A stretch of 64,000 nt of DNA from JBBQDZ01 sp038237515 (GTDB lineage Bacteria; Actinomycetota; Thermoleophilia; Gaiellales; Gaiellaceae), in the NCBI GenBank assembly GCA_038237515.1, contig JBBRYP010000006.1, positions 1-64,000 on the forward strand, given 5' to 3'. Within the stretch, counting starts at the first letter, position 1, and each line of letters opens with the position of its first letter. Shown here in pieces: positions 7,925-15,263 of the stretch. The notes under the pieces were generated by a model. That model searched no databases and was not told the origin of the DNA. It saw nothing but the letters and a program-made list of their open reading frames with translations. A program made the translations under genes and the position numbers.

Positions 7925-8940
7925 CCCGTTCGCTCGTGGACGAGCTCGACGAGGCGCCCGAGGTTGTCCGGCTCCGTCTCGGGGAGCACGCCGTGACCGA
8001 GGTTGAAGATGTGGCCCGCCCGCCCGCGCGCGCGGGCCAGGACATCGAGCGTCGCGGCCTCGATCCTCTCCCACGGGCCGAGAAGGAGCGCGGGGTCGAG
8101 GTTCCCCTGTACGCCCCGGTCGAGGCCGACCGTCTCCCAGCCCACGTCGAGCGGAACGCGCCAGTCGAGGCCGATGACGTCGCCTCCGGCCTCTCTCAGG
8201 TCGCGCAGGAGCGTCGCCGTCCCGGTGCCGAAGTGGATCGTCGGGCACTCCAGGGCCGCGAGGATCCGGGCGGAGTAGGGCAGCACGAACTCGCGGTAGT
8301 CGGCAGGAGAGAGTGCACCGACCCACGAGTCGAAGAGCTGGATCGCGTCCGCGCCCGCTCGAACCTGGCCGCGGACGTAGGGGACGAACGCGTCCGCGAG
8401 CTTCGCAAGGAGCGCGTGCCAGACCTCCGGCTCCGTGTACATCAGCCGCTTGACCTTCGTGAACTCGCGTGTGGGCCGGCCCTCGACGAGGTAGCCGGCG
8501 ACGGTGAAGGGCCCGCCGCAGAAGCCGACGACCGCCTGATCCGGACGCAGCTCTTCGCGCACCAGCCGAACGGCCTCGAGCACGAAGGGCACCGACTCCT
8601 CCGGCTCCGGCGTTCCCAGACGCTCCACGTCCGCCATCGTCGCGACCGGCGACGCCACGACGGGTCCCACGTTCTCGACGAGCTCGACGTCGATGCCCAT
8701 CCCGAGGACCGGCAGCATGATGTCGGCGAACATGACGGCCGCGTCCACGTCGTGGCGCCGCACGGGCTGGAGCGTCACCTCGGCGCAGAGCTCCGGCCGG
8801 CGGACGATGTCGAAGAGGCCGTAGCTCTCGCGAAGCTCTCGGTACTCGGGCAGCGAGCGACCTGCCTGCCGCATGAACCACACCGGCGTGTGCTCGACCG
8901 GCTCGCGCCGGGCGGCGCGGACGAGGAGCGGCTCGAGCAC
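7921..8940 (-). CDS. hemE: Uroporphyrinogen decarboxylase HemE
   Basis: HemE converts uroporphyrinogen III to coproporphyrinogen III in haem synthesis. The 339-residue product has the family length and the N-terminal signature WFMRQAGRSLPEYRELRE (Arg residues that bind substrate carboxylates). It also has GFCGGPFTVAGYLVEG near residue 140 and FDSWVGALSPADY near 205, followed by the conserved HFGTGT and GLDWRVPLD stretches. The start GTG 8938-8940 sits 6 nt after a TAGTCT -10 hexamer, indicating a leaderless transcript that reads hemE then hemH. Confidence 0.95.
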   Translation of the reverse strand: MLEPLLVRAARREPVEHTPVWFMRQAGRSLPEYRELRESYGLFDIVRRPELCAEVTLQPVRRHDVDAAVMFADIMLPVLGMGIDVELVENVGPVVASPVATMADVERLGTPEPEESVPFVLEAVRLVREELRPDQAVVGFCGGPFTVAGYLVEGRPTREFTKVKRLMYTEPEVWHALLAKLADAFVPYVRGQVRAGADAIQLFDSWVGALSPADYREFVLPYSARILAALECPTIHFGTGTATLLRDLREAGGDVIGLDWRVPLDVGWETVGLDRGVQGNLDPALLLGPWERIEAATLDVLARARGRAGHIFNLGHGVLPETEPDNLGRLVELVHERTG

Positions 8941-8945
8941 CGGCC

Positions 8946-8952
8946 TAGACTA
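8946..8952. promoter_or_regulatory. Overlapping bidirectional -10 elements (hemE / gene at 9047)
   Basis: On the minus strand 8947-8952 is TAGTCT, 6 nt before the hemE GTG. On the plus strand 8946-8951 is TAGACT. The near-symmetric CCTAGACTAG core can therefore serve both directions. The plus-strand transcript would begin about 8957, after the ATG at 8954, which favours the later GTG at 9047 for that gene. Confidence 0.45.
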
Positions 8953-9046
8953 GATGCTTGATCGCCGATTCACGCGAGCCGGATCGTGGTCCAGAGGCGA
9001 CGCAGGATCAGCACGCACGCCCGCGATCCGTAGCCCTGGGCCTGAG

Positions 9047-9829
9047 GTGAGGCGCGTCGGGGAGCACCCGATCCCCGCCGGGCCGCTCGCGGTGCGCTGG
9101 GTCGCCGAGGGGGTCGCCGCCGTCCGCGCCGGCGCGCTGCACGCGTTTCCGCTCGCCTTCGAGAACGCCGGTGCCGCGCCGTGGCGCAACCTGAAGCTCT
9201 CCTACCACTGGCTCGACGAGCGGGGCAACCCACTCCTCTGGGACGGGATTCGAACGGAGATCGGGGTCGTGCCGCCCGGCTCGCGGGTCGAGACGGAGGC
9301 GCAGGTGCGCGGACCGATCCCGCCCGGCCGCTACCGGCTCGCGTTCGACCTCGTCCTCGAGTGGCGCTACTGGCTCGGCGAGGTCGGCAACACGCCGCTG
9401 ACGCTCGCCGTCGAGGTCGGGCCGCGCATCGAGCGCGCGCTCGCGGTCGTCGGGACCCCAAGCAACACAGTGTTACTCGGCCAGGAGGAGTCCCTCGTCG
9501 CGCTCGAGGACGCCGCCGCCGTTGCCCACCTCGCCGCAGGCGTCGAGCCCTCGCCCGAGTGGTCGCGCCGGCTCCTCGACGCCCACCAGGAGGGCTACGC
9601 GCTCGTAGGCGGCTCGATCGACGCAGGCCACAGCCGTGTGCTCGCACCGTGGGCACCCGGCGCCGGCCGCGTCCCGGCCTTCGCCCGACCGCTCCTCTGC
9701 CCCTCGATCGTGACGGAGGTGGAACCGATCTGGGTCGACGCCGTGGACGGCCTTCCGGCCGCCGAAGCCCCGGCCGGGGAGCCGGGGATCTTCGACGGCC
9801 GGATCATGCTTCGCCGGCGTTCGCGCTAG
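9047..9829 (+). CDS. Unknown protein with an Ig-like beta-sandwich region
   Basis: A 260-residue product. Residues about 5-125 (for example LKLSYHWLDERGNPLLWDG and PPGRYRLAFDLVLEWRYWL) have the alternating pattern of a beta-sandwich domain that occurs beside glycosyltransferases and polysaccharide ABC proteins. The C-terminal half has no feature I recognise. An in-frame ATG at 8954 exists. Its first 31 codons look non-coding and lie across the predicted transcription start, so GTG 9047 is preferred. The gene contains a rare TTA codon, contributed by a palindromic repeat at 9458-9476. Confidence 0.65.
   Translation: MRRVGEHPIPAGPLAVRWVAEGVAAVRAGALHAFPLAFENAGAAPWRNLKLSYHWLDERGNPLLWDGIRTEIGVVPPGSRVETEAQVRGPIPPGRYRLAFDLVLEWRYWLGEVGNTPLTLAVEVGPRIERALAVVGTPSNTVLLGQEESLVALEDAAAVAHLAAGVEPSPEWSRRLLDAHQEGYALVGGSIDAGHSRVLAPWAPGAGRVPAFARPLLCPSIVTEVEPIWVDAVDGLPAAEAPAGEPGIFDGRIMLRRRSR
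9458..9476 (+). repeat. AT-richer palindrome inside a coding gene, copy 2 of 2
   Basis: CCAAGCAACACAGTGTTAC matches the minus-strand copy in cofD (2602-2620) at 18 of 19 positions. The core GCAACACAGTGTTAC is a near-perfect inverted repeat. It encodes S-N-T-V-L here, with a TTA leucine codon. Confidence 0.65.
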
Positions 9830-9836
9830 CGGCCGG

Positions 9837-11876
9837 TCAGCGAACAGCCGGTGCCGAGCCCACCTCGTACCAGGTCCGGCCGGCCTTCAGATCGACGATC
9901 TGGAGCCGGTAGGTGTGGAAGGAGCCGCGGCGGGCGGTCCGGTCGAGGAACCGGTACGCCGCGCCGCGCGCCTGACCGGAGCGCTTCGCCGGGACGAGCT
10001 TCGAGTTCAGCCTGCTCCCGTCCCGGAAGACGTTGAAGCCGAGGATCGCGGCTTCCGTCCCCGTGCGCCAGACCACCGCGACGCCGCCCTGCACGCGCGT
10101 CGTCGCGAACCGTGTCACCGCCGCAGCGGTCGGGATCGAGCAGCTCGGGAACTTGAACGACCCGATCCTGGTCTGCCAGTTGTTGCCGGAGGCGGCGTAG
10201 TACTCGTTCGTGTACCAGAAGGTGCAGCCGTCCGGGTCGATCGTCATCTCGCTGTAATCGCCCCACCGCGTGCAGGTCGAGGTGCCGCATACGTTGTTCT
10301 GCGACCCTCCCCCCGTCTGGAGCGTGCCTTCGGTCTGTGGCAACGTTCCGCCCGGATCGCCCACGAGCCGGCCGTTGTAGCGGATGTCCGGGTTCATCCC
10401 GGTATTCGAGGCCGTGTAGCCGAGGGCCATGTCCCCGTTCTTGTCGACGGCGAGGCTCCCCATGAACCGGTGGATTCCGTCGTTGTTGAAGTTCGGCGAG
10501 CCGTAGATCTGCTGCTGAACCGGTGCGCCGGCGGCTGTTCCACCCGTCACGTTGATCTGCCCCCACTGGATGCCGTAGGGACTGGCCGTCGAACCTGTAC
10601 GCACGGTGTGGTTCACCCAGAGGGACTCGGTGCCACCGAGGTTGCGGTACTGCACCTGGTTCATGTTCCGGTCGACGAGCACGTCGAGCAGGTTGGCGGA
10701 GCTCGGCGAGGTGTAGGGCTGTGCGAAGTTGTAGGCCGTCTGGCTGACGAGCGTCGGACCGGTGAACGTGGAGCTACCGGGCGTCACGTAGTTCGGGTGG
10801 AACTTGAAGACGTCCCATCCGAACACGATCTGATCCTCGCTGACGAACATCTCGTCCCTGCCGGCCGGCGGCGCCGCACCTCGGAGGTTCGCCGGCAGCG
10901 CGGTGAAGTACGAGGTCGAGAGGTCCGCGATGATCACGGTTGCGCTGCCGCCGGCCTCCATCGCCACTCGGTCGAACGCGTAGCAGCGCACCCCCTGGTA
11001 CGAGGCCGCTCCCGGACAACTCGCGGTCGGCACGGCCTCACAGAACATGTTCACGCCCATGTAGAGCCCGTCCGGCCAAATGCCCATCTTCGGGTAGTCC
11101 GGAAGGTAGGGCCGCAGGGCGTCATCGGCCCTGATCGCGTACAGGTACCAGCCGCCGGCAACGGGATCGCCCGTCTTCGAGACCGCAATGCATTCGTAGT
11201 ACGGCCCGGTGTTCAGGTTCGACCAGCTGAAGTCGGCGAGGAACCACCGATCGGCGTTCGGGTCGTAGACGACGGTGGGATCGCCCTGGTTCGAGGTGTC
11301 GCAGGGCGTTCCCGTCCCCGCTCCCGACCAGAGCGTGTTGAAGGTCATCGCCGCCTGCTGCGAGCCCGCCTTGCTGTAGATCCCGATCGAGCTGTTGACG
11401 GCCTGGACGAAGTTGTTCGGCCCCACGTCTCCGGTCGTATCGGGCGGGTAGCCGGCGCCCCAGGTCGCGTGGTCCAGTCCGGCGAAGGTTGTTGCCGCCG
11501 GCATGCTCGGGCCGGTGATCGTCGGCGCAACGGGGGGCGTCGTCGAGAGGCCCTTGTTGGCCGGAAGCGGCTCTGCCTGCTCCAGCCGGACCGTCAGCGG
11601 CGTCACCGCGACGGGTGCGATCGAGCGGACGTCGCCGTTGAACTGCGCCGGGGCGGCGATCGGGCGGGACGAGATCTGCACCGGCGGCCCCGCGGTGCGC
11701 GACGCCGTCCTCGTTGCACCCCCGCGCGAGGCTCCAGCCCCCTGCGACGGCGCCAGTTGCTGGATCGCGGCCAGCTTCGCGGGCTTCGCGGTCGAACCTC
11801 CACGTTGGTTGATGACGACGGCGAGCGCTACGACGAGTGCGGTGCTTCCCGCGAGCACCAGGACACGCGACCTCAT
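9837..11876 (-). CDS. Large secreted or surface-anchored protein of unknown function
   Basis: A 679-residue protein with a short basic N-terminus and one hydrophobic segment (VLVLAGSTALVVALAVV), that is, a signal peptide or anchor. A Ala/Thr/Pro-rich linker and a large beta-rich body follow, with repeated W/G/D-containing blades such as DPTVVYDPNADRWFLADFSW and GDYSEMTIDPDGCTFWYTNE. These suggest a propeller-like fold, an inference from pattern only. A small fibronectin-like tail contains VVWRTGTEAAILGFNVFRDG. Several Cys pairs fit an extracellular location. ATG 11874-11876 is chosen over upstream codons because an SD-like AAGGGAG precedes it and a strong promoter lies at 11915-11943. Confidence 0.8.
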   Translation of the reverse strand: MRSRVLVLAGSTALVVALAVVINQRGGSTAKPAKLAAIQQLAPSQGAGASRGGATRTASRTAGPPVQISSRPIAAPAQFNGDVRSIAPVAVTPLTVRLEQAEPLPANKGLSTTPPVAPTITGPSMPAATTFAGLDHATWGAGYPPDTTGDVGPNNFVQAVNSSIGIYSKAGSQQAAMTFNTLWSGAGTGTPCDTSNQGDPTVVYDPNADRWFLADFSWSNLNTGPYYECIAVSKTGDPVAGGWYLYAIRADDALRPYLPDYPKMGIWPDGLYMGVNMFCEAVPTASCPGAASYQGVRCYAFDRVAMEAGGSATVIIADLSTSYFTALPANLRGAAPPAGRDEMFVSEDQIVFGWDVFKFHPNYVTPGSSTFTGPTLVSQTAYNFAQPYTSPSSANLLDVLVDRNMNQVQYRNLGGTESLWVNHTVRTGSTASPYGIQWGQINVTGGTAAGAPVQQQIYGSPNFNNDGIHRFMGSLAVDKNGDMALGYTASNTGMNPDIRYNGRLVGDPGGTLPQTEGTLQTGGGSQNNVCGTSTCTRWGDYSEMTIDPDGCTFWYTNEYYAASGNNWQTRIGSFKFPSCSIPTAAAVTRFATTRVQGGVAVVWRTGTEAAILGFNVFRDGSRLNSKLVPAKRSGQARGAAYRFLDRTARRGSFHTYRLQIVDLKAGRTWYEVGSAPAVR

Positions 11877-11914
11877 GGACGAGCTCCCTTCGGGTGACGG
11901 CGACCCCGGCGCCA

Positions 11915-11943
11915 AACCTAAACGCCTCGCCAGACGATGTCCA
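11915..11943 (-). promoter_or_regulatory. Sigma70-type promoter of the secreted protein gene
   Basis: On the minus strand, -35 TGGACA (11938-11943, 5/6 match to TTGACA) and -10 TAGGTT (11915-11920) are separated by exactly 17 nt. A leader of roughly 30 nt with an SD-like AAGGGAG then precedes the ATG. This is the best two-box promoter in the window. Confidence 0.6.
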
Positions 11944-12002
11944 CGGGACCCCGCTGCCGATAGCACCCCGGTCGCAGCAGACCGCAGCGAGGGCGGCGGA
12001 CC

Positions 12003-12803
12003 TCAGAGCTCGACCGCGATCCGATCGTCGACGCGGGCGAAGACGAAGGCGCCGAGCGCCAGCGCGCCGAGGGCGGCGACGACCAGGTAGACCGCGTCGG
12101 CGGGACGGGGCGCGTGCCCGGCGTACAGCGGCGCGCGCAGCGCCTCGATCGCGGGGGTGATCGGATTTCCCCACCGGAGGATCTCTTTCAGCGCGTGGTG
12201 GCGCGCGAGCCCGCCCGGCAGCGCCGAGAGCGAGTAGATGATCGGCGTCAGGAAGAACCACGGCAGCAGCAGGGCCGCGACGAGATGCTCGACGTCGCGA
12301 AAGAGCACGTTCGCCGAGGCGACGGCGAGGGCGAGGCCCGCGACGAGCGCCACGACGAGCACCGCCAGTGGCAGCGCGAGCCAGATCGCGTCCCGCGTCC
12401 GGGGCAGGACGATCAGGTCGACGACGAAGAGCGCGACGAGCATCACGACGAAGCTGACGAGCTGGGTCGCGACGACCGATAGCGGCACGAGCTGCCGGGG
12501 GAAGCGGACCTTCTTGATGATCTCGGCCGTGTCAACGAGGCTCCGCGCACCCGCCTGCAGCGAGGTCGAGAGGAACACCCAGACGGCGAGGCCCGAGAGC
12601 AGGTAGAGCGGGTAGTGGTCGATGTTCCCGACCGCCCGCCAGAGAACCGAGAAGACGAGCAGGTAGATCCCCATCAGGAGCAGCGGGTTCGCGAGCGACC
12701 AGGCGAGGCCGAGCACCGAGCCGCGGTACTTCGTCTGAAGGTCGCGCCGGAAGAGGTTCCCGAAGAGCTCCCGGTAGCGGAAGAGGTCGGCGTAGATCGA
12801 CAC
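12003..12803 (-). CDS. Wzm-type polysaccharide ABC exporter permease (ABC-2 family)
   Basis: The 266-residue protein begins YADLFRYRELFGNLFRRDL and continues KYRGSVLGLAWSLANPLLLM, the classic N-terminal amphipathic helix and first membrane segment of Wzm/TagG/RfbD permeases. About six hydrophobic segments follow, including WFFLTPIIYSLSALP. It would form the membrane channel for the Wzt ATPase at 5820. GTG 12801-12803 is chosen because a TAGACT -10 lies 8 nt upstream and the N-terminus then aligns with the family. A GTG at 12846-12848 would add 15 unlikely residues. Confidence 0.88.
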   Translation of the reverse strand: MSIYADLFRYRELFGNLFRRDLQTKYRGSVLGLAWSLANPLLLMGIYLLVFSVLWRAVGNIDHYPLYLLSGLAVWVFLSTSLQAGARSLVDTAEIIKKVRFPRQLVPLSVVATQLVSFVVMLVALFVVDLIVLPRTRDAIWLALPLAVLVVALVAGLALAVASANVLFRDVEHLVAALLLPWFFLTPIIYSLSALPGGLARHHALKEILRWGNPITPAIEALRAPLYAGHAPRPADAVYLVVAALGALALGAFVFARVDDRIAVEL

Positions 12804-12811
12804 TCGCCGAG

Positions 12812-12817
12812 AGTCTA
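12812..12817 (-). promoter_or_regulatory. Putative -10 of the Wzm-like gene
   Basis: TAGACT on the minus strand ends 8 nt before GTG 12801-12803, consistent with a near-leaderless transcript. It supports the shorter start. The remaining gap to 12945 is GC-rich with nothing recognisable. Confidence 0.4.
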
Positions 12818-12945
12818 GGGTCGGGAGGTGGCGAACCGGCTCGTGCACGGGCTCGGCGGCGCAGCACGCACCGCCCGGCGCGCAGTCTCGGCGGCGGCGC
12901 GGCGACCGCGCGCGACTGTCCCCGGCCGTGGCCCGCGCAGACGTC

Positions 12946-13881
12946 TCAGCCGAACTTCCTGGCGTACAGGCTGACCCCCGAGTAGCCGTGGCAGCTCTGG
13001 GAAAAGAGGGTCGCCGCGCTGCGCCCGAGACCCGGCAGGCGCAGGAGAGCGCCGGCGATGCGGCGGCGGCGGAGGTCGTCGTAGCCCTCGGCCTGCTCCA
13101 CCCGCAGCACTAGGAGGCCGGCTCGGGCAAACGCCGCGAGATAGGCCGGGAGTGTGTGGACGTGCTCGTTGATCCCGAGCTCCTTCTCATGGCGCTGCTC
13201 GGGATTGTCGCCCGTCCGCCCAAGCGCTCGCGTCCCCTCGTTGAGGGCCGCGACCACCCCTCCGCGCCGTGCGACACGCGCAAGCTCTCGCACCATCCGC
13301 CGCAGGTCGAGTGCGTGGTGGAGCGTCGCGACGCAGTAGACGAGATCGAAGGCGCCGTCCACGAACGGGAGGCGCTCGGCGTCCGCTTGGACTCGGTCGA
13401 AGCGGCCGACGCGCTCCTCGTAGAACGAACCGCGCCCGAGGCCGATCTTGCCGTCGTCGAGGATGTCCGTCGCGACGTAGCGGCAGCCGCGCGGCAGGAG
13501 GTGCTGCGCTCCCCAGCACTTGGCCGCGCCCACCTCGAGAACCCGCATCCCCGGCCGGACGTGGCGCTCGAGGAGGAGGGAGAAGGAGTGCTCGTTGGCG
13601 CGCCAGGTCCTGTCCTCCCAGCCGAGCCGTGAGAGAAAGGGCAGCGCCGCGTCCACCTCGTCGTCGGGCTCGTACCAGCCCTGCTCGCGCGCGAGCTCGA
13701 CCCAGCCGGCGATCTCGGCTCGCTTCTCGCGGATCCCGGGCAGCGAATCGTCGAGCAGTCGCGGGATCCCGTCCTCGACCGGATACCGCCGCCCGCACCG
13801 GGAGCAGCGCAGGTCGCCGTCGAGGCTCCCCGCACAGGCCGGGCAGCGGAGCACCTCCAGGAGGTCGCGGTCGACGCTCAT
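12946..13881 (-). CDS. SAM-dependent methyltransferase with N-terminal Trm112-like zinc ribbon
   Basis: The 311-residue protein starts with a zinc-ribbon-like segment: LRCPACAGSLDGDLRCSRCG, four cysteines in two CxxC pairs, followed by YPVEDGIPRLL as in Trm112 proteins. A class I methyltransferase domain follows, with motif I MRVLEVGAAKCWGAQHL near residue 112, VATDI, and DLVYCVATLHH near 180. This fusion is common in surface-polysaccharide loci; the substrate is unknown. The ATG lies 7 nt after a TAGGCT -10. Its promoter once faced the WecA-like gene but is now separated from it by an insertion. Confidence 0.85.
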   Translation of the reverse strand: MSVDRDLLEVLRCPACAGSLDGDLRCSRCGRRYPVEDGIPRLLDDSLPGIREKRAEIAGWVELAREQGWYEPDDEVDAALPFLSRLGWEDRTWRANEHSFSLLLERHVRPGMRVLEVGAAKCWGAQHLLPRGCRYVATDILDDGKIGLGRGSFYEERVGRFDRVQADAERLPFVDGAFDLVYCVATLHHALDLRRMVRELARVARRGGVVAALNEGTRALGRTGDNPEQRHEKELGINEHVHTLPAYLAAFARAGLLVLRVEQAEGYDDLRRRRIAGALLRLPGLGRSAATLFSQSCHGYSGVSLYARKFG

Positions 13882-13888
13882 CGGCTCG

Positions 13889-13894
13889 AGCCTA
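13889..13894 (-). promoter_or_regulatory. Putative -10 of the zinc-ribbon methyltransferase gene
   Basis: TAGGCT on the minus strand ends 7 nt before the ATG at 13881. The expected -35 zone falls at about 13911-13917, at the edge of the left 25-bp repeat. Confidence 0.4.
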
Positions 13895-13912
13895 GAGTTC
13901 CGTCTCAGGCGC

Positions 13913-13937
13913 CTAACGACCCGTTAACACGGCCCCG
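13913..13937 (+). repeat. Left copy of a perfect 25-bp direct repeat flanking an insertion
   Basis: Positions 13913-13937 are identical to 15226-15250 over 25 bases (core CGACCCGTTAACACGG). The bases immediately outside differ on both sides. The repeat lies upstream of the methyltransferase gene and, in its other copy, upstream of the WecA-like gene, as expected if one original site was duplicated by an insertion. Confidence 0.9.
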
Positions 13938-15225
13938 CCGCAGCTATGCGCGTTCCCGGAGGAATCACTGGCGGCGAGATCTTGGCAAGAGTGGCATCTT
14001 GCGGGAAACCCTGCAGATCCCGCAACCGAGCCGAAGTGACGTCGGCGGCTAGTTCTTCGGGTTCGATTCCCCCGCGGCCCGCGCTGCATCAGTGGCAAGT
14101 CTTGCTCGCATCAGACGTCGCTTCTCGTCGCTGCCGGTGAGGGCCGGAAGGATGAGTTCGGGCACGCGTTTCAGAGCGACATCGAGGCCGGTCTCGAGGG
14201 GGACGGCCAGCTTTGACCCGTCGGGATCGAGCGCCCTCACCCAGGTCGCCGGGTAATAGCGGGCGATCATCGACAGTCCGAAGAGCAGGGCCCAGAGCGT
14301 CAGTAGCTGCGACGGGGGCGGGCCAAGTCCGGATCCGAGTCGGGGGCGGACAGCGAAGCGCCTCCTTGCCCCGGAGGTCATAGGGTCTCCGACTTCGCTC
14401 AGAAGTCGGAAAGGGTGCTCATCGGGGGAGGGGTCTGTCTCCGGGAACCAGACGACGGACTCTGCAAAGCCCGGTACACCTTCAGCTACGCCCGCGTAGA
14501 TCCAGCCGTTCGTCGTGGGGTAGTCAGGAAGCACATCTTCGAGCTCCTTGCGGCCGATGTAGAAGACCCCGTCGCGCGGGGCGAGGAGGTGCTCGATCCG
14601 GCGCTCGTGTGCGACCGGGGCGAGCGACGGCCGAAGCAGGAGCCATCGTCGCGCCTCACCAGTTACAGACCGGTCCGGAGGGAACTCGGGCAAGCTCGCC
14701 CAGAGGTCGGACAGCGTGGCCTCTCCCTCGAGCAGGGGAGATTTGACAGCCGCGGCCAGCATCCGGAACGCTTCTCCTCGCCGCTTGGTGACAGAGACGC
14801 GCATGAGGAGAGGGTGCGCTCCTCCGGCATTCGCGTCCTTCAGGCCGTGTGCTCCCGGCTCCCACTCCGGCCCCAGCAGCCACGCTGCGCAGATGGCCCG
14901 CGTCGCCTGGCTGAGCGAGTAGAAGAGCGGCAACGGGAGGCTTGCGGGCCCGACTGCGGACGCCGCCGCCCACAGCTCTTCAGCCTGCGTGAGCGATGAC
15001 TGGAAGACCTCTCTCCGCTTCTCGTCAACCTCGGCGATCGCAGGCGGTCGTGCGCGGAGGGCGCGGATCCTTCGCCAGTGCTCGTTCGTCACTCTGTCCA
15101 CTATCGGAGAGTGTGAAGCTACCTCCGAGACGTCACTAGGAACACACCAGGGCCGCGCTTGGCGGCAGTGACGGCATGGGCTTCACGTCGCTGAGCCGAA
15201 TCGGCTTGCCCAGGTTCCCTCTTCA
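13938..15225. mobile_element. 1288-bp insertion between direct repeats, carrying a YaaC-like gene
   Basis: The segment separates two divergent surface-polysaccharide genes and is bracketed by perfect 25-bp direct repeats. No transposase, integrase or terminal inverted repeat is visible. Inside are one gene (14049-15101), a hairpin with an 8-bp stem (13999-14006 pairing with 14018-14025), and a tRNA T-arm-like GGGTTCGATTCCC at 14059-14071. By eye its GC content is lower than that of the flanks. The repeat length fits site-specific integration better than the short target duplications of most transposons. Confidence 0.6.
14049..15101 (-). CDS. YaaC-like protein of unknown function
   Basis: A 350-residue protein resembling the YaaC family. 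It contains FYSLSQATRAICAAWLLGP near residue 60, an HGL-like stretch, and LWALLFGLSMIARYYPATWV followed by LAVPLETGLDVALKRVPELI near residues 270-320, all typical of YaaC-like proteins. No signal peptide is seen. No biochemical role is established for the family. It is the only gene in the 1.29 kb insertion. It starts at GTG 15099-15101 with weak initiation signals and ends E-S-N-P-K-N, where its last codons overlap a T-arm-like sequence. Confidence 0.7.
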   Translation of the reverse strand: MDRVTNEHWRRIRALRARPPAIAEVDEKRREVFQSSLTQAEELWAAASAVGPASLPLPLFYSLSQATRAICAAWLLGPEWEPGAHGLKDANAGGAHPLLMRVSVTKRRGEAFRMLAAAVKSPLLEGEATLSDLWASLPEFPPDRSVTGEARRWLLLRPSLAPVAHERRIEHLLAPRDGVFYIGRKELEDVLPDYPTTNGWIYAGVAEGVPGFAESVVWFPETDPSPDEHPFRLLSEVGDPMTSGARRRFAVRPRLGSGLGPPPSQLLTLWALLFGLSMIARYYPATWVRALDPDGSKLAVPLETGLDVALKRVPELILPALTGSDEKRRLMRARLATDAARAAGESNPKN

Positions 15226-15250
15226 CTAACGACCCGTTAACACGGCCCCG
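15226..15250 (+). repeat. Right copy of the perfect 25-bp direct repeat
   Basis: Identical to 13913-13937. It sits directly upstream of the WecA-like gene's putative -10 (15252-15257), so the duplication leaves the upstream sequence of both original divergent genes intact. Confidence 0.9.
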
Positions 15251-15251
15251 T

Positions 15252-15257
15252 TACCTT
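15252..15257 (+). promoter_or_regulatory. Putative -10 of the WecA-like fusion gene
   Basis: TACCTT ends 6 nt before ATG 15264, fitting the leaderless pattern. The region upstream is the right direct repeat, containing CCGTTAAC and adjoining CCGTTACC, which may be a tandem regulator site. Confidence 0.4.
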
Positions 15258-15263
15258 TCCCCC

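Noticed and set aside
8954..9046. ATG 8954 as start of the unknown gene ending at 9829
   Set aside because: It lies before the predicted transcription start, and the 31 extra codons show no protein-like pattern. GTG 9047 is preferred.
12804..12945. Possible small gene or regulatory RNA between the Wzm-like and methyltransferase genes
   Set aside because: Apart from the -10 near 12812 I see only GC-rich sequence without hairpins or coding pattern.
14059..14071. tRNA T-arm-like GGGTTCGATTCCC, possible tRNA gene
   Set aside because: No matching acceptor stem, D arm or anticodon arm can be folded from the surrounding 90 bases. It may be an attachment-site remnant or chance.
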